Positions 36,707-45,331 of a stretch of DNA of 64,000 bases are shown here, piece by piece (position 1 is the stretch's first letter; each line of letters begins with the position of its first letter). The stretch lies in the NCBI RefSeq assembly GCF_005843925.1, contig NZ_VCBC01000009.1, forward strand, positions 1 to 64,000. The letters run 5' to 3'. The notes beneath the pieces were generated by a model that did no database searches, was not told the origin of the DNA, and worked only from the letters and a program-made list of their open reading frames with translations. The stretch is from Thalassotalea litorea. Its GTDB lineage: Bacteria; Pseudomonadota; Gammaproteobacteria; Enterobacterales; Alteromonadaceae. The position numbers and the translations under genes are program-made.

Positions 36707-39010
36707 ATGAAGTCAACCTATAGTAATTCACGCAAAACACTTTGTGCATTGGCCGTGAGCGCTGCAATTTTTGCACCGACAACGGTATTGGCGCAAGAAG
36801 AACAAGAAGCACTGGATAGTGCAGGTCTTGAGCGTATTGAGGTTACCGCGCGTAAGACGGTCGAAAATCTGCAGGAAGTACCCGTTGCGGTTACGTCCAT
36901 TGGTGAAGAAGAGTTATTGCTAAACGGTATTGAAGTAATGACTGAAGTTCAGCAGTTTTCACCAAATACGACGCTACAGCGCAGCCGTGGTACTAACTCT
37001 ACAATCACTGCCTTTATTCGTGGTGTTGGTCAACAAGATCCATTGTGGGGTTATGAGCCAGGTGTTGGTATTTACGTGGATGATGTCTATATTGCCCGTC
37101 CACAAGGTGCTGTGCTTGATTTATTAGATGTTGAGCGCATCGAAGTGTTGCGTGGTCCACAGGGTACCCTATACGGTAAAAATACCATTGGTGGTGCAAT
37201 CAAATACGTTACTAAGGAAATGAGTGGCGATGCCGAATTCGGTGTGCAAGGTACCGTCGGCACCGATAACCAGTTAGATTTTAAAGTGACAGGTCAATTG
37301 CCGGTCATCGACGATATGCTGTATGTGGGCTTTGGTTTCGCGTCGTTGCAGCGTGATGGTTTTGGTGAATATCTGGAAATCGACCCGCAATTGGGTGACC
37401 AGGATAACGAAAACTACAATAAAGATGTGATGGCTGGCCGGGTAACGGTGGAGTTCCGTCCTATCGATGATTTGTTCTTCCGTTTTAATTACGATAAGAC
37501 AGAAGATGAATCCAATTCCAAAGGTGGTTACCGTTTATTACCAAGTATCCTGACCGATGCGCCAGTACCTGACAGCGTTTATGATTCTTATACCTCGCTG
37601 CCAACCTGGAACAAAGTAGAGCTTGAAGGGTATAGCTTCACCGCAAACTGGGATCTGTCTGATAACAGCAGCATCAAATATACCTTCGCTGATCGCGAAA
37701 GTTACTCACCGACTAACATTGATTTTGATAATACGCCACTGCGTATCTTCGATGTACCGGCGATTTATGATGATGAGCAAACTACCCATGAGTTGCAGTT
37801 TAATAACGTTGGCGATAACCATACATTTGTGGCCGGTTTATATCACTACGATGCGCAATCCTGTGGTCAGTTTGAAGCGATACTTGAAGTGTTAGGTAAC
37901 GCATTAGGCGCGCCTGGTCTGACTCGTGAAGTAAGTGGTTGTTCAAATGGTACGTCGCAAGCGGCTTACGCACAACTATCCTATGATCTGACGGATCAGT
38001 GGTCTGTTACCGCAGGTGGCCGTTATACCAAAGATGAGAAAGACGCCATCGTTAATAATGGTTTGATTTTTGCCACGGTTTATCCTGAATCCGGTTGGGT
38101 TGATGGATACGTTCGCCCAGAAGGGGATTTGGTTCCTACCGTACTTGATGACTCCGATGACTGGTCAAAATTCACGCCACGCCTTGGTGTTGAGTTCCAG
38201 GCAACGAATGACATGATGTTCTTTGCAAGTTTCGCTCAAGGATTTAAATCCGGTACCTTTAACCCTCGTGCTACGACAGCAGAACCGGCGGCAGATCCGG
38301 AAAATGTAGATTCGTACGAAGTGGGTATGAAAGCCGAGTGGTTAAACAATGCATTGCGAACCAATGTAACCTTGTTCTCATTGGATCATGAAGATCGCCA
38401 ATACATCTCGGTACTTCCGGGCGAAAGCTCGACCGACTTGAACCAGCGTTTAGGTAATATCGGTAGCTCAGAAGCGCAAGGTTTGGAAGCTGAAATTTCC
38501 TGGCAAGCCATGGAAAGTCTACGCTTCGATGTGGCGTTAGGTTATATCGATTCTGAATTTAGCGAAGTTATCGATTTCGATGCAGATGGTAATCCATTCG
38601 ATAAGTCCGATCGCTTTACCGTTTCCAATACTCCGGAGTATACCTTCAACTTCGCTGCTAACTACACCTTAGAGACCGGTGTTGGTGACTTCATCTTTAA
38701 TGGTAACTACTACTATCGCGATGATTATGTGTTGTTTGAAGAAAGTAGTTTGTTAACGCAGGAAGGTTATGGCTTGGTTAACCTAAGCGTGAACTGGTAC
38801 TCCAATAGTGGTGACTGGTATGCGGGTCTGCATGTTAAGAACTTAACTGACGAAGAGTACCTGATTGGTGGCTATCAATTCGTTACGCCGGATCCGTCCG
38901 ACCCAACGAACACCGATTTGTACACCGCAGGTCTTGGTGGCGATAATACCCTGATTGGTTATTATGGCGACCCACAAACAATCTCGTTAACTGTGGGTTA
39001 TAACTTCTAA
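36707..39010 (+). CDS. TonB-dependent outer-membrane receptor (3-hydroxybutyrate locus)
   Basis: 767 residues. The ATG at 36707 follows GGGGGAG and gives a signal peptide ending VLAQEE. Next come the plug domain (IEVTARKTVENLQEVPVAVT, with RGVGQQDPLWGYEPGVGIYVDDVYIARPQGA and IEVLRGPQGTLYGKNTIGGAI) and a barrel ending in aromatic Phe (SLTVGYNF), as required for assembly. Active uptake of a ligand too large or scarce for porins is expected. It is divergent from the hydroxybutyrate operon and may supply its substrate. The LuxR-type regulator follows 118 bases later. Confidence 0.92.
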   Translation: MKSTYSNSRKTLCALAVSAAIFAPTTVLAQEEQEALDSAGLERIEVTARKTVENLQEVPVAVTSIGEEELLLNGIEVMTEVQQFSPNTTLQRSRGTNSTITAFIRGVGQQDPLWGYEPGVGIYVDDVYIARPQGAVLDLLDVERIEVLRGPQGTLYGKNTIGGAIKYVTKEMSGDAEFGVQGTVGTDNQLDFKVTGQLPVIDDMLYVGFGFASLQRDGFGEYLEIDPQLGDQDNENYNKDVMAGRVTVEFRPIDDLFFRFNYDKTEDESNSKGGYRLLPSILTDAPVPDSVYDSYTSLPTWNKVELEGYSFTANWDLSDNSSIKYTFADRESYSPTNIDFDNTPLRIFDVPAIYDDEQTTHELQFNNVGDNHTFVAGLYHYDAQSCGQFEAILEVLGNALGAPGLTREVSGCSNGTSQAAYAQLSYDLTDQWSVTAGGRYTKDEKDAIVNNGLIFATVYPESGWVDGYVRPEGDLVPTVLDDSDDWSKFTPRLGVEFQATNDMMFFASFAQGFKSGTFNPRATTAEPAADPENVDSYEVGMKAEWLNNALRTNVTLFSLDHEDRQYISVLPGESSTDLNQRLGNIGSSEAQGLEAEISWQAMESLRFDVALGYIDSEFSEVIDFDADGNPFDKSDRFTVSNTPEYTFNFAANYTLETGVGDFIFNGNYYYRDDYVLFEESSLLTQEGYGLVNLSVNWYSNSGDWYAGLHVKNLTDEEYLIGGYQFVTPDPSDPTNTDLYTAGLGGDNTLIGYYGDPQTISLTVGYNF

Positions 39011-39128
39011 TAACCGTTCTGGTAAGTCTGGTATCAGAAAGTTTCTCCCGCTTTCTGGTACCTGTTATCGATTCACGGTTTTGCTGTGAATTTAAACAAA
39101 GTATGTTATTAATAAGGCCTGTTTCCCA

Positions 39129-39794
39129 ATGAGTTATGAAGTTGTGAAAATAGCCATCGCTGATGATCACCCATTATTTCGTACTGCGCTTATTCAGGCC
39201 GCTTCGAAAACCTTAGCCGATAGTAAAATTCTTGAAGCTGAATCCTTTTCCGAACTGCAGACCCTGATAAAAGAACACAGCGATCTGGAGTTGATTTTCC
39301 TTGATATTAATATGCCAGGCAATGATGGATTTTCTGGATTATCTCGGATTAAAAATGGATTTCCTGATATTCAGGTGATCATGGTATCTGCAATTGAGAG
39401 TGGCAAAGTTATAAGCCGAGCCATCGATCTTGGTGCCAGCGGTTACATTCCCAAATCCTCATCGTTAGAGCAAATATCCAGAGCCATAGGCACTGTCTTA
39501 AATGGAGAGACCTGGATCCCGGAAGGAATTGTGGTAGAAGATGTCAATGGACCTGAAAAACAACTGGCAGAAAAATTAGAAACCCTGACTCCGGCGCAAT
39601 TTAATGTGTTGCAAATGATTTGTGATGGCTTGCTGAATAAACAAATTGCGTATGAAATGAATATTCAGGAAACCACCGTCAAGAATCATGTCTCGGCTAT
39701 TTTGCAAAAGCTGAGTGTCAATAATCGCACCCAGGCAGGGTTAATTTATCAACAGCTTAAATCTGTTGACCAGCAAGTAGACACATTAGTGTGA
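39129..39794 (+). CDS. NarL/LuxR-family response regulator
   Basis: 221 residues. The receiver domain carries the acidic pair (IADDHPLF) and the phosphorylated Asp in FLDINMPGNDGF, with Lys in YIPKSSS. The C-terminal LuxR helix-turn-helix reads LTPAQFNVLQMICDGL followed by NKQIAYEMNIQETTVKNHVS. No histidine kinase gene is adjacent, so its partner is elsewhere. Position after the TonB receptor and across from the hydroxybutyrate operon suggests it regulates them; that is inference. Convergent with the DsrE-like gene, with an AATCCCCTT-AA-AAGGGATT hairpin at the junction. Confidence 0.9.
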   Translation: MSYEVVKIAIADDHPLFRTALIQAASKTLADSKILEAESFSELQTLIKEHSDLELIFLDINMPGNDGFSGLSRIKNGFPDIQVIMVSAIESGKVISRAIDLGASGYIPKSSSLEQISRAIGTVLNGETWIPEGIVVEDVNGPEKQLAEKLETLTPAQFNVLQMICDGLLNKQIAYEMNIQETTVKNHVSAILQKLSVNNRTQAGLIYQQLKSVDQQVDTLV

Positions 39795-39804
39795 TCCAAT
39801 CCCC

Positions 39805-40356
39805 TTAAAAGGGATTGAGAATGTAGCCTTGCTGTTGTAATAGTTGATTTGCGGTCATGGCCGATAACGCCATGTTAATACCTGGTTTTAGCTGCGATGA
39901 ATCTATTTTGTAATAGCTCGCAGATTGCCCACAAACATAAATATCCACCCCGGCGTTGATCAAATCATTAAGCAATTCGTCATTGACATTGTCTTTGCTA
40001 AAACGTGCCTGATAAAGGTCTCTTGTCAGCATTTCCGAACTGGCCTTACCGTGAATTACCATTGCGATATCCAGATTTTTCAGTGGTACGCCTGCTCGAA
40101 CATGCATATTGATAAACCTGGCAACGGTGTTGTAATTTGCATTAACCTTGTCGCTCTTGGAATCTTCGCTGATATCAAAAATAATCTTAAAGTTGCGCTG
40201 ACTCGGGTTCTCTAAGGCGCCGGCGATTTGGGCATTTTGACCATAGTTTTTAATGATCGGCCCTGTCTTGAATTCCGGCACTTTTGCACTTACAGCGCTT
40301 GTAATTAAGGTGAAAGATAAACTAACTGCTAATATTAGATTCTTGAACATAGACAA
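39805..40356 (-). CDS. Exported DsrE/DsrF-like protein
   Basis: 183 residues. A signal peptide (FKNLILAVSLSFTLITSAVSA) is followed by a DsrE-like fold: strand FKIIFDISED, helix with NTVARFINMHVRAGVP, strand LDIAMVIHGKAS, and a terminal Cys in GVDIYVCGQSASYYK. DsrE-like proteins handle sulfur transfer or bind small ligands; exported forms are common in marine gammaproteobacteria but uncharacterised. Single gene, convergent with the response regulator. Confidence 0.8.
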   Translation of the reverse strand: MSMFKNLILAVSLSFTLITSAVSAKVPEFKTGPIIKNYGQNAQIAGALENPSQRNFKIIFDISEDSKSDKVNANYNTVARFINMHVRAGVPLKNLDIAMVIHGKASSEMLTRDLYQARFSKDNVNDELLNDLINAGVDIYVCGQSASYYKIDSSQLKPGINMALSAMTANQLLQQQGYILNPF

Positions 40357-40456
40357 ATTTCAGTAATGATTGAATAGGATTACTGTTGCATAAAAATCGA
40401 GCACTGAAAAGTACTGAGTATGCGCAGCGCTTGATCTTAAAGTTTAGGGCGGAGCA

Positions 40457-41173
40457 ATGAATCAACAAACAGGGAACATAAGTCAATTTTCAACCATAAT
40501 GCTGGTAGAGGATGATCAGGTATTCTCCTCGTTGATGAAAACCTATCTGGAAAAATCCTCTTATGTGGTGGAGCAAGTATTTCGTGGCGACCAGGCTTAT
40601 CGTACCCAAATAAAAACCCAGCCCGACTTAATTATTCTCGATATAGGTTTACCCGGTAAAGATGGCTATAAGGTGTGTCACGAACTAAGAAGTACCTATA
40701 AGGGGCCAATTCTTTTTCTTACCTCTCATGCCAGCGAAGCAGAGCATTTGGCGGCATTTAATGTTGGTGCCGATGACTATCTGGTAAAACCGGCAAGCCC
40801 GCAGGTGGTTTTGGCCCATGTTGATGCGTTGATGCGCCGCTATAAAGAGCAAATCAATTCGGGCAAGCGTCAAACCCTGGAAGTGGGAGAGATTTCGCTT
40901 ACTCCAGCAGAGCAAAAATGCATAATCAATGGCGAACAAGTCGCGCTGTCTAATTTTGAATTCGAATTACTGACATTGTTGATGTACAACGTTGGCAAGG
41001 TGATCACTCGAGATAATATTTACAAGCTTTTACTCGGCCGTGAATATGATGGCTCGGAACGCTCGGTAGATGTCAGAGTTTCAAGGCTTCGAGACAAATT
41101 GATGAGCCAGGGCGCAGAGAAAGCTCATATCAAAACAATCTGGGGGAAAGGTTATCTTTTGAGCGAAGATTAA
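40457..41173 (+). CDS. OmpR/PhoB-family response regulator
   Basis: 238 residues. The receiver domain has acidic residues VEDDQVF, phosphoacceptor Asp in ILDIGLPGKDGYK, and Lys in VKPASP. The winged-helix C-terminus has SNFEFELLTLLMYNVGKVIT, the recognition helix DGSERSVDVRVSRLRDKL and the terminal IKTIWGKGYLL. No kinase gene is next to it. It is separated by 130 bp from the ExbD-like gene. Target unknown. Confidence 0.9.
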   Translation: MNQQTGNISQFSTIMLVEDDQVFSSLMKTYLEKSSYVVEQVFRGDQAYRTQIKTQPDLIILDIGLPGKDGYKVCHELRSTYKGPILFLTSHASEAEHLAAFNVGADDYLVKPASPQVVLAHVDALMRRYKEQINSGKRQTLEVGEISLTPAEQKCIINGEQVALSNFEFELLTLLMYNVGKVITRDNIYKLLLGREYDGSERSVDVRVSRLRDKLMSQGAEKAHIKTIWGKGYLLSED

Positions 41174-41304
41174 CCAATGAAGCAAAAATTTGCGAAAAAA
41201 TTGCATTTATCCGATGAGTTAATGTCCTTAATCGTTGCAATTTACCGCTTTTTTCGTAATTATGTGGGTTATTAAAAAATTAACTGTCCTTTTGGAGGTC
41301 TGTC

Positions 41305-41703
41305 ATGGGAATTAAACGTGCCCGGGAGAATGACGAAGCTGAAGTCGATATGACACCGATGCTGGATATCGTTTTCATCATGTTGATTTTCTTTATCGTT
41401 ACAACGTCTTTTGTTAAAGAATCTGGGTTGGACGTGAATCGCCCAAAAGCAACAAAATCTCAGAATGATTCAAAGCAAAAATCGATTTTGGTGCGTGTTA
41501 ATGAATACGGTAATATCATTATCAATAACCGTATTGTTGATGAGCAGCGTGTTGAAGCTTATATCGAATCGTTGTTGGCGGAAAACCCGACTGATACCAT
41601 CGTTTTAGATGCGCATGAAGATGTCACGCATGAGACGATTGTAACCGTAGCCGATCAAGTGAAAGCTTTAGGATTGAACATCGCCGTGGTGTCAAAAATT
41701 TAA
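41305..41703 (+). CDS. exbD: ExbD/TolR-family protein, encoded alone
   Basis: 132 residues. One membrane helix contains the conserved Asp (MTPMLDIVFIMLIFFIVTT), and the periplasmic domain has the usual end (VADQVKALGLNIAVVSKI). It normally works with ExbB and TonB to energise TonB-dependent receptors. Here neither exbB nor tonB is adjacent, so it probably joins a complex encoded elsewhere. A TTGGAGG ribosome site precedes the ATG, and the gene ends at a strong terminator. Confidence 0.92.
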   Translation: MGIKRARENDEAEVDMTPMLDIVFIMLIFFIVTTSFVKESGLDVNRPKATKSQNDSKQKSILVRVNEYGNIIINNRIVDEQRVEAYIESLLAENPTDTIVLDAHEDVTHETIVTVADQVKALGLNIAVVSKI

Positions 41704-41720
41704 ACGCTATTTTTCACATT

Positions 41721-41755
41721 AAAAAAAACGACTGTGAATTCAGTCGTTTTTTTTT
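41721..41755 (+). terminator. Terminator after exbD
   Basis: AAAAAAAACGACTG-TGAATT-CAGTCG followed by a run of nine T. Confidence 0.92.
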
Positions 41756-42050
41756 GCGCTAAATCAATGGTTATACATTGAATTGGATAAAGTATTTAAT
41801 CAATCGCAACCCTTAACCCTCGACTCTCAGTCAGCAATCACCAATCAGCATTCACAACCATTAATCCCATCGACCATAAATCTCAATCAACAACGCAAGT
41901 CCCGTTTCGAAACCCATGGTTTTCAATCGTCCTCAAAACATGATCAAGAAACGACTATTTATTGCCACAGCGTTCAACAATGGACCCAGTTGCTGCATAG
42001 TCGCTCAGGTTTGACAATTTTCTGACTCGAGAGGGATGATAAGTAGAGAG
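41756..42050. other. Gene-free spacer
   Basis: I see no convincing gene here. A frame beginning TTG at 41783 encodes a Gln/Ser-rich sequence with no membrane or domain character and no ribosome site. Nothing else stands out. Confidence 0.4.
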
Positions 42051-42335
42051 TTAATTTATGGATGTCTCAATCGCTTGATCCTGCGCGATCACTTCTTCAT
42101 CCAACAGATCGGATTTTGCCAGACCGAGTAAAACAAAAATCACGATTGTGCCGATAAAACTGCTAGCAAAAGCAACTTCTAATGAAGGAAAGGGTATTTG
42201 TGGCTGCAGCATCAACACCAGTTCAATAATGCAGGACGTTACGGCGGTTAAAGATAAAAATACCAAGACAAAATACAATTTAGGTGAGACTAAGATATGT
42301 TGTTTTTCTTGTTGTAATAACTTTTTCATGCGCAT
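42051..42335 (-). CDS. Small membrane protein with two hydrophobic segments
   Basis: 94 residues. Two membrane segments are visible (about 20-42 from LYFVLVFLSLTAVTSCIIEL, and 53-73 from VAFASSFIGTIVIFVLLGLA), with a basic cytoplasmic N-terminus (MRMKKLLQQEKQHI) and an acidic C-terminus (DLLDEEVIAQDQAIETSIN), matching the positive-inside rule. Family not recognised. The start at 42335 or two codons later cannot be decided. It lies beyond the terminator of the adjacent TonB receptor gene, so it is probably independent. Confidence 0.55.
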   Translation of the reverse strand: MRMKKLLQQEKQHILVSPKLYFVLVFLSLTAVTSCIIELVLMLQPQIPFPSLEVAFASSFIGTIVIFVLLGLAKSDLLDEEVIAQDQAIETSIN

Positions 42336-42371
42336 GGACTAAGATTCCCTGGACCTTAATGTTGTGAATAT

Positions 42372-42402
42372 AAAAAAGCGATGGCAATACCATCGCTTTT
42401 TC
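42372..42402 (-). terminator. Terminator of the second TonB receptor
   Basis: AAAAAGCGATGG-CAATA-CCATCGCTTTTT, 13 bases beyond the receptor stop on the minus strand. Confidence 0.9.
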
Positions 42403-42415
42403 TACGTTTAATTCC

Positions 42416-44887
42416 TTAGAAATTAAACGTTGTGCTTACGAAGAACGTACGACCAATTACATCATAAACACTGGGTACAGTATCCATGTCGTTACCATTC
42501 GGTACATTTTCCGGCTCAGTATCCAATAGGTTTTTCACACCCGCATTGAAGTTCCATTCGTCGCCAAGATAGTAAGTTGCCGATACGTTGTGATAAATCA
42601 CATCATCGGTTGTAAACGGGTCACCCCAGGCGTTACCTTCCATACCCTTAACGTATTGTGCGTAATACTGCGCACTGAGGTTGTCAGTGACATCCGCATT
42701 GACCATAAAGGTAGATTTAAGCTCAGAATAACCACCGATGTTACCATCGATTGTACCCGTGTAGTCGACGCCATCCTGTTCAAATTCAAGCAAATAAGTG
42801 CTATCCCAGGTAAAACGATAGCGATCGAATGCGTATGATACATTCCAATCAAGACCTGAGGTATTTTGCTGACCAATGTTTGTTAGCGCGGATGTCAGGT
42901 TAGACAAATCACCACTTTGACTGATATTGATCGTGTCACAGGACGCCTGAACACCTTCAAAACACTGGTTTAACTCATTTTGAACATCAACACGGGAAAT
43001 CGCGTCGGAAATTTCAAACTGCCAGTAATCGAATGTTGTCGATAAACCACTGGCGATTTCCCAGACAGCACCTAACGTGAAAGAATCACTTTCTTCCGGT
43101 TGCAGATTTTCATCACCGGTGTAGTTCACCAGGATTTGTGGATCGGGAGCGTTACCCCATGGATCCGCTAGGTAGTCATATGAACCAGAATTACCCGCAT
43201 AGAGTTCGCTTACCGACGGCGCACGGAATCCCGTCGCCAATACGGAACGCAACATAAATGCATCAGTAAAGCGGTATGTCGCACCAAGTTTCCAGGTCGT
43301 TGCCCCACCAAAGGTAGAGTAATCGTCATAACGCGTCGCGCCTTCAACCGTAAATGCATCACTTAGCGGCACAGAAACTTCCAGGTATGCAGAGTTTACT
43401 GAATAATTACCGGCAGTAGGATCTTGCTGAGCTGCAGTGCTTTCGCCCAGTTGAGTGATGATATCAGGGGTATAAAAACCACTTTCATAACGACTTTCAA
43501 CACCAACAGCATAACCAATATCGGACTCAGTCAAACCACTATAACCTGCGGCTAAGGTGAACTGCTCGTTGCCACCTTCGTTTTCTTCCACGTATGAAAT
43601 TCCATCTTGCATAAGTTGGGAATTAGCAATTGCCTCAGGGCTAAACCAAAGGTCCTGGTTGGCATAGATACTCTGTTCCATATTTCCAGCGTGGATAGAG
43701 TTTTCAACCTGATCTTTGGCATCATTGCGGCCGTAAGTCGCGGAAAAATCCCAGGTTGCATCATTTTCCAGATAACCTTTTACACCAACAGAAGCACGAA
43801 TTGTGTCGGTCTGTTGTTTAAAGATACGCGGTCCGGCATCTGACATACGGCGCTTATATAAAAGCTCCGCCGGAACATCACCGTTTTCATCTTGAAACTG
43901 GTCGCTCCATTTACTATCGAGTTTGGACGTGTCTAAATCGATTGCCGCAGGCTGTGGCGCCATTTGTTGGGTTGAATCGCGACGAGTAAACATCACATCG
44001 GCGCTAAATTCTGTATCAGCATCTAGCTCACGGTTAAAACCTGAAAATACGCTGACCAAATCATTAGGTGTCTGTGCATAGCTTTGCTTGGTGTAGTCAT
44101 AGCCATAATCACGTGGGATAAAACCCCCATTGCCATCTGGCACTAAGCCGCCTAAGGTACCCTCTGGCACATAAGAAGACTGCCCTGGAGAGACAAAGTC
44201 TCGATCCGATTGGATGATCTCGCCACGATTTGAATATTGAGCACCCAACACTAAGTTACCACCGGCAAGTTCAAAACCCGTTAAGGCACTAAAACCTGAG
44301 CTGGTGCCATCGCCTTTATCGGTCTGACTGGCTTCCACTTTTAATTCGGTACCATCAAAATCTTTTTTAGTAATGATGTTTACCACACCGGCAATGGCAT
44401 CCGAACCATAGACTGCCGATGCACCATCTTTAAGAATTTCTATCGATTTTATCATCGAAACCGGGATGGTATTTAAATCAACAGAAGAGTCTGCACCCGT
44501 TCCCGATGCCACCATACGGCGGCCATTTAATAAAACCAATGTACGCTGCGCACCCATACCACGAAGGTTGACCGTTGCACTACCACCAGAACCATTGTTT
44601 GATGTCGCACCCAGGCTCATACCTGCGGCCGTTGGCTGAACATTTAAAATTTCTTGTACAGAGGTAAAACCACTTTTAGCGATTTGCTCTGCGCCGATAA
44701 CTGCTACTGGGCTGGCAGTTTCCATATCGGTACGGTTGATCCTTGAACCTGTGATTTCAATTCGCTCTACATCTAGCGCTTGTTGTGCATCTTGTTGTGC
44801 TTCGGCATTCGCGGCCGTGACAGAGAGCGCAGATACCGTCGAGGTACCAAATAGAAAAGCTTTAACGATTGAATTTTTATTGAACAT
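42416..44887 (-). CDS. TonB-dependent receptor, probably for carbohydrate (alginate locus)
   Basis: 823 residues. Signal peptide (AFLFGTSTVSALSVTAANAEA), then a plug with IEITGSRINRTDMETASPVAV and NLRGMGAQRTLVLLNGRRMV, typical of the large TonB receptors that alteromonads use for oligosaccharides. The barrel ends in Phe (TFFVSTTFNF). Its neighbour on the same strand is a secreted PL7 alginate lyase 444 bp upstream, so alginate oligomers are a plausible ligand. The lyase has its own terminator, so the two are separate transcripts. Confidence 0.92.
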   Translation of the reverse strand: MFNKNSIVKAFLFGTSTVSALSVTAANAEAQQDAQQALDVERIEITGSRINRTDMETASPVAVIGAEQIAKSGFTSVQEILNVQPTAAGMSLGATSNNGSGGSATVNLRGMGAQRTLVLLNGRRMVASGTGADSSVDLNTIPVSMIKSIEILKDGASAVYGSDAIAGVVNIITKKDFDGTELKVEASQTDKGDGTSSGFSALTGFELAGGNLVLGAQYSNRGEIIQSDRDFVSPGQSSYVPEGTLGGLVPDGNGGFIPRDYGYDYTKQSYAQTPNDLVSVFSGFNRELDADTEFSADVMFTRRDSTQQMAPQPAAIDLDTSKLDSKWSDQFQDENGDVPAELLYKRRMSDAGPRIFKQQTDTIRASVGVKGYLENDATWDFSATYGRNDAKDQVENSIHAGNMEQSIYANQDLWFSPEAIANSQLMQDGISYVEENEGGNEQFTLAAGYSGLTESDIGYAVGVESRYESGFYTPDIITQLGESTAAQQDPTAGNYSVNSAYLEVSVPLSDAFTVEGATRYDDYSTFGGATTWKLGATYRFTDAFMLRSVLATGFRAPSVSELYAGNSGSYDYLADPWGNAPDPQILVNYTGDENLQPEESDSFTLGAVWEIASGLSTTFDYWQFEISDAISRVDVQNELNQCFEGVQASCDTINISQSGDLSNLTSALTNIGQQNTSGLDWNVSYAFDRYRFTWDSTYLLEFEQDGVDYTGTIDGNIGGYSELKSTFMVNADVTDNLSAQYYAQYVKGMEGNAWGDPFTTDDVIYHNVSATYYLGDEWNFNAGVKNLLDTEPENVPNGNDMDTVPSVYDVIGRTFFVSTTFNF

Positions 44888-45282
44888 ATTTAACTCCTAA
44901 TAAAAGCGTCCAATCCGTCCAAGGAACAGATTCGTAACGACTTGTGGCCATATTAGGTGGAAAATGTAATGAGTTAGAATAGTCTGTAACAGTTGCGATA
45001 GGGATGTTGCAGTTTAGTTAATTAAGTTGTGTATCTATCTGATTCATAATTACTTTAATAAGTGATTAAACACTCTAATGTTAGCGATTTCAGGTCTAGA
45101 AGGTTGCCTGATTATGTTATTCATTTACCTGACTTAAGTCTGACTTTTATTTCTAATGTGCTGAATTTAAACAGGTAAGTGATTAATTGTACGGAGGAAG
45201 GAGAAGTAAACTTTTAATAACTTGCTGTTGCACGAATGAAACAAATGATCACAAAGTATTTGCAATGTCATTGGCAATTTAG
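44888..45282. other. Promoter region of the TonB receptor
   Basis: AT-rich stretch without a gene. It contains AAGTGATTA motifs near 45060 and 45180. No strong palindrome is visible, and the FadR-type palindrome found upstream of the alginate lyase is not repeated here. Confidence 0.35.
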
Positions 45283-45315
45283 AAAGACTTGAGCCAGGTA
45301 ATGGCTCAAGTCTTT
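45283..45315 (-). terminator. Terminator of the alginate lyase gene
   Basis: AAGACTTGAGCC pairs with GGCTCAAGTCTT over a 7-base loop; the T-run is short. It lies 17 bases beyond the lyase stop. Confidence 0.75.
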
Positions 45316-45331
45316 AAACGAAAGTGATTAA

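Noticed and set aside
41783..42025. 80-codon plus-strand frame
   Set aside because: TTG start with no ribosome site, Gln/Ser-rich with no domain or membrane character.
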